A stretch of DNA of 64,000 nucleotides. Source: CAHJWH01 sp965198905. GTDB taxonomy: Bacteria; Pseudomonadota; Alphaproteobacteria; Caulobacterales; Caulobacteraceae. Positions within the stretch are counted from its first letter, which is position 1; each line of letters starts with the position of its first letter. The position numbers and the translations under genes were made by a program. The notes beneath the pieces are model-generated. The model made no database searches, was not told the DNA's origin, and worked only from the letters and a program-made list of their open reading frames with translations. Positions 60,340-64,000 of this stretch are shown in pieces. The stretch spans positions 1,178,001 to 1,242,000 of the forward strand of contig OZ240678.1 of the NCBI GenBank assembly GCA_965198905.1. The letters run 5' to 3'.

Positions 60340-60448
60340 CGTCCTTCGAGACGCCCTCTTTGAGGGCTCGTCAGCATGACGAGAGGATGCCGGCATAGTG
60401 CTCGTCATGCTGAGGAAGGCTCAGAGGGAGCCTGTCTCGAAGCACGCA
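60340..60448. repeat. Second-type inverted repeat (CGTCATGCTGAGG family)
   Basis: Outer arms CTTCGAGAC and GTCTCGAAG are perfect inverted copies; the inner arms are TCGTCAGCATGACGAG and CTCGTCATGCTGAGGA. The whole is about 109 bases between the YbjN gene and the HIG1 gene. Its sequence is unrelated to the CCCTCCCC family here. Such elements occur in high copy in Caulobacterales; here it could act as a terminator for the YbjN transcript. Confidence 0.7.
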
Positions 60449-60496
60449 CGACCTGCGGCCCTGGCGCCTTCCGGGTCGCCCCCTTAACTGTCCCTC

Positions 60497-60700
60497 ATGG
60501 GCGTATTCATCGACATCTTGATCGCCGTCGCCATGCTGGCGGTGGTGGCGAGCCTGGGCATGGGCATCTTCTCCTTCCTGCGGGGCGGTGAAGCGGACCG
60601 AGCGAACTCCAACAAGTTCATGCGCTATAGGGTGATGAGCCAGGCGGTGGCCATCGTGCTGATCACCCTCGGCTTCATGTACAAGATGGGTCACCACTGA
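60497..60700 (+). CDS. HIG1-domain twin-transmembrane protein
   Basis: 67 residues: GVFIDILIAVAMLAVVASLG, then FSFLRGGEADRANSNKFMRY, then RVMSQAVAIVLITLGFMYKM. Two TM helices joined by a short charged loop ending in SNKFMRYR(V)MSQ, the HIG_1_N pattern. Mitochondrial relatives bind respiratory supercomplexes, so an inner-membrane role near the electron-transport chain is likely. It is 22 bases before the adenosyltransferase, on the same strand. Confidence 0.85.
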   Translation: MGVFIDILIAVAMLAVVASLGMGIFSFLRGGEADRANSNKFMRYRVMSQAVAIVLITLGFMYKMGHH

Positions 60701-60722
60701 ACCGCCGGCCGGAGAACCCGCC

Positions 60723-61304
60723 ATGGTGGTGCTGAACAGGATTTATACGCGCACCGGCGACGCCGGCGACACCGGCCTCGCCACCGGCGAGCGCGTCAAG
60801 AAGTTCGCCGGCCGGGTGGAAGCCTATGGCGACGTGGACGAGACCAACGCTTGCGTCGGCCTGGTGCGCCAGCATACCGCGACCGACACGGCGCTCGATC
60901 CGATCCTGGAGAGGATTCAGAACGAGCTGTTCGATCTGGGCGCCGACCTGGCGACACCCGAACGCGCCGGAAAGCCTCTCGGCTGGGAGGCGCTGCGAAT
61001 CACGGCGGGCCAGGTGGAGCATCTGGAGCGTGACATCGACACGCTGAACGAGACGCTGTCGCCGCTGACCTCCTTCGTGCTGCCGGCCGGGACCGCGGCG
61101 TCGGCGGCCCTTCATCTGGCGCGCACGGTATGCCGGCGGGCGGAGCGGGTGGCGGTGCGGCTGGCCTGCGAGCCCGGCGAGGCGGTGAGCGCAGAGGCGC
61201 TGAAATATCTGAACCGCCTGTCCGACCTGCTGTTCGTCATGGCCCGCTACGCCAACGCCCAAGGGGCGGGCGACGTGCTGTGGACGCCCGGGGCGACGCG
61301 GTAG
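60723..61304 (+). CDS. Cob(I)alamin adenosyltransferase, PduO type
   Basis: 193 residues. RIYTRTGDAGDTGLATGERV at the N-terminus is the ATP-binding loop, and VEAYGDVDETNACVGLVRQH then ALHLARTVCRRAERVAVRLA and YLNRLSDLLFVMARYAN complete the helical bundle. It transfers adenosyl from ATP to cob(I)alamin to make coenzyme B12. The trimeric PduO class, not CobA. Presence suggests use of AdoCbl-dependent enzymes elsewhere in the genome. Confidence 0.92.
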   Translation: MVVLNRIYTRTGDAGDTGLATGERVKKFAGRVEAYGDVDETNACVGLVRQHTATDTALDPILERIQNELFDLGADLATPERAGKPLGWEALRITAGQVEHLERDIDTLNETLSPLTSFVLPAGTAASAALHLARTVCRRAERVAVRLACEPGEAVSAEALKYLNRLSDLLFVMARYANAQGAGDVLWTPGATR

Positions 61305-61317
61305 GCTCTTTCTTATT

Positions 61318-61458
61318 CTCCCTCCCCTCGCAGGGGAGGGTCGGGGTGGGGCGTTTGCGTAGGCTTAAGGTGAAAAGCGCGGGTGGCGCCTCCCGCTCTC
61401 CACCCCGAGACGGTGTGCACTCACCCCACCCTGACCCTCCCCTTCGAGGGGAGGGAGA
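61318..61458. repeat. Palindromic repeat copy D
   Basis: Left arm CTCCCTCCCCTCGCAGGGG then AGGGTCGGGGTGGGGCG; right arm CCCCACCCTGACCCTCCCC then TTCGAGGGGAGGGAG. The intervening 60 bases contain AAGGTGAAAAGCGCG. Intergenic, between the adenosyltransferase and a small membrane gene convergent with it. Confidence 0.8.
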
Positions 61459-61468
61459 AGCGTCCCGA

Positions 61469-61744
61469 TCACCGCACCGCCGATGTCCCGCCCGCCCCCT
61501 GGGCCGCCGTCTGCGGCAGGGTCGGGTAGAGCGGGGTCTTGGAGCCCGGACGGCGGTGGGTGAGGTCGGGCAGGTAAACCACGTGCCCGCAGGTGCGGGT
61601 CTGCGCGTCCCACCAGTTGCCCGAGCCTTCGCAGTGCTTCACCGGATCGACCAGATAGACCTGCGACGCCCATACGCCGCCGGCGATCAGCACCAGCAGG
61701 AACAGGAAGATCACCTCGATACGCCCGAGGAAACCGCGGCCCAT
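61469..61744 (-). CDS. Small single-TM protein with an exported domain
   Basis: 91 residues from ATG 61744 (MGRGFLGRIEVIFLFLLVLI), with GAGGG upstream; the frame remains open further but without a better start. One TM helix near residues 9-27, then a likely periplasmic part with two cysteines (HCEGSGNWWDAQTRTCGHV), possibly disulphide-bonded. No family recognised. It is divergent from etfB and convergent with the adenosyltransferase. Confidence 0.6.
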   Translation of the reverse strand: MGRGFLGRIEVIFLFLLVLIAGGVWASQVYLVDPVKHCEGSGNWWDAQTRTCGHVVYLPDLTHRRPGSKTPLYPTLPQTAAQGAGGTSAVR

Positions 61745-61926
61745 GGAAACCCTCATGGCGTCCTTAATGGGCATGGCGGCGGCGGCCGGCAAGCTGCACG
61801 CAACCGCGGAGCCCCGGCCGTGCTTGACACGACCTGGAGCGCAGCGTTTCAAGCACGTCCGAAACCGTCAGAACACATGGCCGGCCGTCCCGATGCGACG
61901 GACCCGGCGGAGAGCCGGGAGCTGAT

Positions 61927-62676
61927 ATGAAGGTCCTCGTGCCCGTCAAGCGGGTGATCGACTACAACGTCAAGGCGCGGGTGAAGCCCGACCAGTCTGG
62001 CGTCGACCTCGCCAACGTCAAGATGAGCATGAACCCCTTCGACGAGATCGCGGTCGAAGAGGCCGTGCGGTTGAAGGAGAAGGGGATCGTCACCGAGATC
62101 GTCACCGTCTCCATCGGGCCGCAGCAAGCGCAGGAGACGCTGCGCACCTCCCTGGCCATGGGCGCGGACCGCAGCATCCTGATCGTCGCGGACCAGACCG
62201 TGGAGCCGCTGGCGGTCGCCAAGCTGCTGAAGGCGGTGGTGGAAGCGGAAAGCCCTGAGTTGGTGCTGATGGGCAAGCAGGCCATCGACGACGACAACAA
62301 CGCCACCGGCCAGATGCTGGCGGCCCTGCTCGGCTGGCCCCAGGCCACCTTCGCCTCCAAGATCGAGATCGCCGACGGGGTCGCCACTGTAACCCGCGAG
62401 GTGGACGGCGGCCTGCAGACCCTGTCGGCCGAGCTGCCGGCGGTGGTGACCGTGGACCTGCGGCTGAACGAGCCGCGCTACGCCTCGCTCCCCAACATCA
62501 TGAAGGCAAAGAAGAAGCCGATCGACGCCAAGACGGCGGCCGACTACGGCGTGGACCTGACGCCCCGGCTGAAGGTCTCCAAGGTCGCCGAACCGCCCAA
62601 GCGCGGCGGCGGGATCAAGGTCGCCGACGCCGCCGATTTGGTGGGTAAGCTGAGAAACGAAGCGGGAGTGCTCTGA
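61927..62676 (+). CDS. etfB: Electron transfer flavoprotein beta subunit
   Basis: 249 residues, MKVLVPVKRVIDYNVKARVK at the start. AMP-binding and FAD-interacting parts are normal: SMNPFDEIAVEEAVRLKEKG, LMGKQAIDDDNNATGQMLAA, and the recognition loop RYASLPNIMKAKKKPI near residues 184-199. Its Lys 193 and 196 correspond to the methylated lysines of human ETF-beta. With EtfA it carries electrons from acyl-CoA and other dehydrogenases to ETF-ubiquinone oxidoreductase. Its stop overlaps the etfA ATG by one base. Confidence 0.95.
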   Translation: MKVLVPVKRVIDYNVKARVKPDQSGVDLANVKMSMNPFDEIAVEEAVRLKEKGIVTEIVTVSIGPQQAQETLRTSLAMGADRSILIVADQTVEPLAVAKLLKAVVEAESPELVLMGKQAIDDDNNATGQMLAALLGWPQATFASKIEIADGVATVTREVDGGLQTLSAELPAVVTVDLRLNEPRYASLPNIMKAKKKPIDAKTAADYGVDLTPRLKVSKVAEPPKRGGGIKVADAADLVGKLRNEAGVL

Positions 62677-63617
62677 TGGCCGTCCTCCTCATCGCCGACC
62701 ATGACGGATCGGCGCTCCGCGACACCACCCATAAGACGCTCACCGCCGCGCAGGCCATCGGCGGCGACGTCGACATCCTGGTGTTCGGCTCCGGGCTGGA
62801 CGCCGTGGCCGCCGAAGCCGCCAAGCTGCCTGGCGTGCGCAAGGTGCTGAAGGCCGAGAGCGCCGAGCTGGGCCACGACGTGGCCGAGGCCATCGCCGCC
62901 ACGGTGGTCCCGCTGGCGGCGGGTTACGACGCCATCCTCACCCCGGCCACCAACGTGGGCAAGAACGCCTCCCCCCGCATCGCCGCCCTGCTCGACGTGA
63001 TGCAGGTCTCCGACGTGCTGGAGGTGGTGGACGCCAAGACCTTCGTCCGCCCGATCTACGCCGGCAACGCCCTGGAGACTGTGACCTCCCAGGACGCCAA
63101 GGTCGTCGCCACCGTCCGCGCCACCGCCTTCAAGGCTGCGGCCGGCGAGGGCGGCTCGGCGAGCATAGAGAGCGTCGAGACGCCCGCGGCCGACAAGACC
63201 GCCCGCTTCGTCTCCGAAGAGGTGGTGAAGTCCGAACGTCCCGAACTCGGCGCCGCCAAGATCATCGTGTCCGGCGGCCGGGCGATGGGTTCGGCCGAGG
63301 AGTTCCACAAGGTGATCGAGCCCCTGGCCGACAAGCTGGGGGCCGCAGTCGGCGCTTCGCGCGCGGCCGTCGACGCCGGCTACGCCCCCAACGACTACCA
63401 GGTCGGCCAGACCGGCAAGGTGGTGGCCCCGGCGCTCTACATCGCGGTGGGCATCTCGGGCGCCATCCAGCACCTGGCCGGCATGAAGGACAGCAAGGTC
63501 ATCGTCGCGATTAACAAGGACGCCGATGCGCCCATCTTTCAGGTCGCCGACTACGGCCTGGTCGGCGACTACAAGACCATCGTCCCCGAACTGATGGCGG
63601 CCCTGGATAAGGCTTAA
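62676..63617 (+). CDS. etfA: Electron transfer flavoprotein alpha subunit
   Basis: 313 residues. The N-terminal half is a nucleotide-binding domain (LIADHDGSALRDTTHKTLTA, AGYDAILTPATNVGKNASPR); the C-terminal FAD domain has GAAVGASRAAVDAGYAPNDY, QVGQTGKVVAPALYIAVGIS and GAIQHLAGMKDSKVIVAINK with a final ADAPIFQVADYGLVGD. Length and order are normal for EtfA. Immediately downstream of etfB. Confidence 0.95.
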   Translation: MAVLLIADHDGSALRDTTHKTLTAAQAIGGDVDILVFGSGLDAVAAEAAKLPGVRKVLKAESAELGHDVAEAIAATVVPLAAGYDAILTPATNVGKNASPRIAALLDVMQVSDVLEVVDAKTFVRPIYAGNALETVTSQDAKVVATVRATAFKAAAGEGGSASIESVETPAADKTARFVSEEVVKSERPELGAAKIIVSGGRAMGSAEEFHKVIEPLADKLGAAVGASRAAVDAGYAPNDYQVGQTGKVVAPALYIAVGISGAIQHLAGMKDSKVIVAINKDADAPIFQVADYGLVGDYKTIVPELMAALDKA

Positions 63618-63618
63618 T

Positions 63619-63778
63619 CTCCCTCTCCCCTTGGGGGAGAGGTAAGGGGCCCATGTGCGAGCGTGGGAAGGGTGAGGGAGCGTACCGCCGCCTGCAGCTG
63701 CGATCGGAGCGTGACCCCTCACCCTCCCACGCTGCTCCGCAGCCCGGGCCCCACCCTCTCCCGCAAGGGGAGAGGGGT
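63619..63778. repeat. Palindromic repeat copy E (larger variant)
   Basis: Left arm CTCCCTCTCCCCTTGGGGG then AGAGGTAAGGGGCCC and later TGGGAAGGGTGAGGGAG; right arm CCCTCACCCTCCCACGCTG, then GGGCCCCACCCTCTCCCGC and AAGGGGAGAGGGG. Longer than copies A, C and D, with extra inner arms. It lies between etfA and cysK. Confidence 0.75.
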
Positions 63779-63865
63779 TCGCGCTCAGCGTCGATCATCC
63801 GTGACGAGACAGCCGCCCTTCGGCTTCCTATCTAGTCTTCACAGGCCACAAACCGTGAGACCCGC

Positions 63866-64000
63866 CATGGACGCCTTCGCTTCCGCCACCGACTACGACG
63901 CCGCCCGCTTCAAGCGCGCGGGGCGCGGTCGTGTCTATGACAGCATCATCGACACCCTGGGCGACACGCCCCTGGTGCGCCTGCCCCGGCTCAGCGCCGA
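63866..64000 (+). CDS. cysK: Cysteine synthase A (5' part)
   Basis: The first 44 complete codons of a gene that runs off the right edge, from ATG 63866. The translation ends RVYDSIIDTLGDTPLVRLPR, the start of the PLP-dependent O-acetylserine sulfhydrylase family (DTxGxTPLVRL). The first ~22 residues are a lineage-specific extension. CysK makes cysteine from O-acetylserine and sulfide. The N-terminal start is consistent with alphaproteobacterial CysK. The rest is not visible. Confidence 0.85.

Overview
The window is a high-GC chromosomal segment of an alphaproteobacterium, most probably of the Caulobacterales (Caulobacter/Phenylobacterium type). The evidence is a Caulobacter-type flagellin behind a near-consensus sigma-54 promoter, a very large (1620-residue) NAD-glutamate dehydrogenase of the GdhZ kind, alphaproteobacterial families such as DUF1013 (TrcR), DUF4170, COQ9 and NFU-type scaffolds, a Fur lacking the usual structural-zinc cysteines, and heavy use of GTG/TTG starts with 4-base stop/start overlaps. 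No integrase, transposase, prophage or CRISPR array was seen. It reads as core chromosome with a few lineage-specific islands.

Layout. 1-10.9 kb is a long plus-strand housekeeping block: a FolM-like reductase with folB, NFU Fe-S scaffold, RutE-like reductase, tsaB-rimI-fur, then miaB-phoH-ybeY-corC-lnt and an XRE regulator. 10.9-16.4 kb mixes surface and motility genes: O-antigen ligase-like protein, an asparagine-synthase paralog, a divergent flagellin paralog, a FlaG-like small protein and the main flagellin. 16.4-27.7 kb holds mnmA, an Lrp regulator, a GT39-like membrane glycosyltransferase, a Gly/Pro-rich secreted protein, a tiny membrane protein, VOC and NAD-epimerase proteins, pmbA, a CysQ/IMP-type phosphatase, DUF4170, and a second asparagine synthase paired with a GT4 glycosyltransferase. 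27.8-29.7 kb has tRNA-Met(CAT) followed by an uncharacterised unit: LuxR-type membrane-anchored regulator, 115-residue protein and 4-TM protein.

29.7-41.9 kb carries a VanY-type carboxypeptidase, an ene-reductase, purEK, a GGDEF cyclase, two YdcH-like small proteins, TrcR, rlmH-rsfS, a prolyl oligopeptidase, dapF, COQ9 and an AI-2E/PerM transporter. 42.3-47.2 kb is gdhZ with a structured 326-base upstream region. 47.2-50.8 kb is a redox-stress group (DUF2780-like, yaaA, dps, selO). 50.8-56.5 kb is a compact molybdenum-cofactor locus (moaA-moaD-moaE-moaB-moaC-moeA, with a divergent MocA-like transferase and a truncated siroheme-synthase-like gene). 56.5-64 kb contains methyltransferases, ubiA/ubiK, a HIG1 protein, a cobalamin adenosyltransferase, etfBA and the start of cysK.

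Most notable signals: (1) a dispersed palindromic repeat family, with one copy read in frame inside ybeY and another forming the C-terminal tail of miaB, translated alike in both; (2) an apparent ETF-beta lysine methyltransferase about 3.5 kb from its likely substrate EtfB, whose recognition loop is present; (3) a strong codon-bias switch inside the luxR-type gene, suggesting an overprinted gene or compensating frameshifts; (4) a siroheme-synthase-like protein with only a degenerate stub of the methylase domain; (5) a flagellin paralog that has lost much of the usual N-terminal signature; (6) several very small membrane-protein genes.
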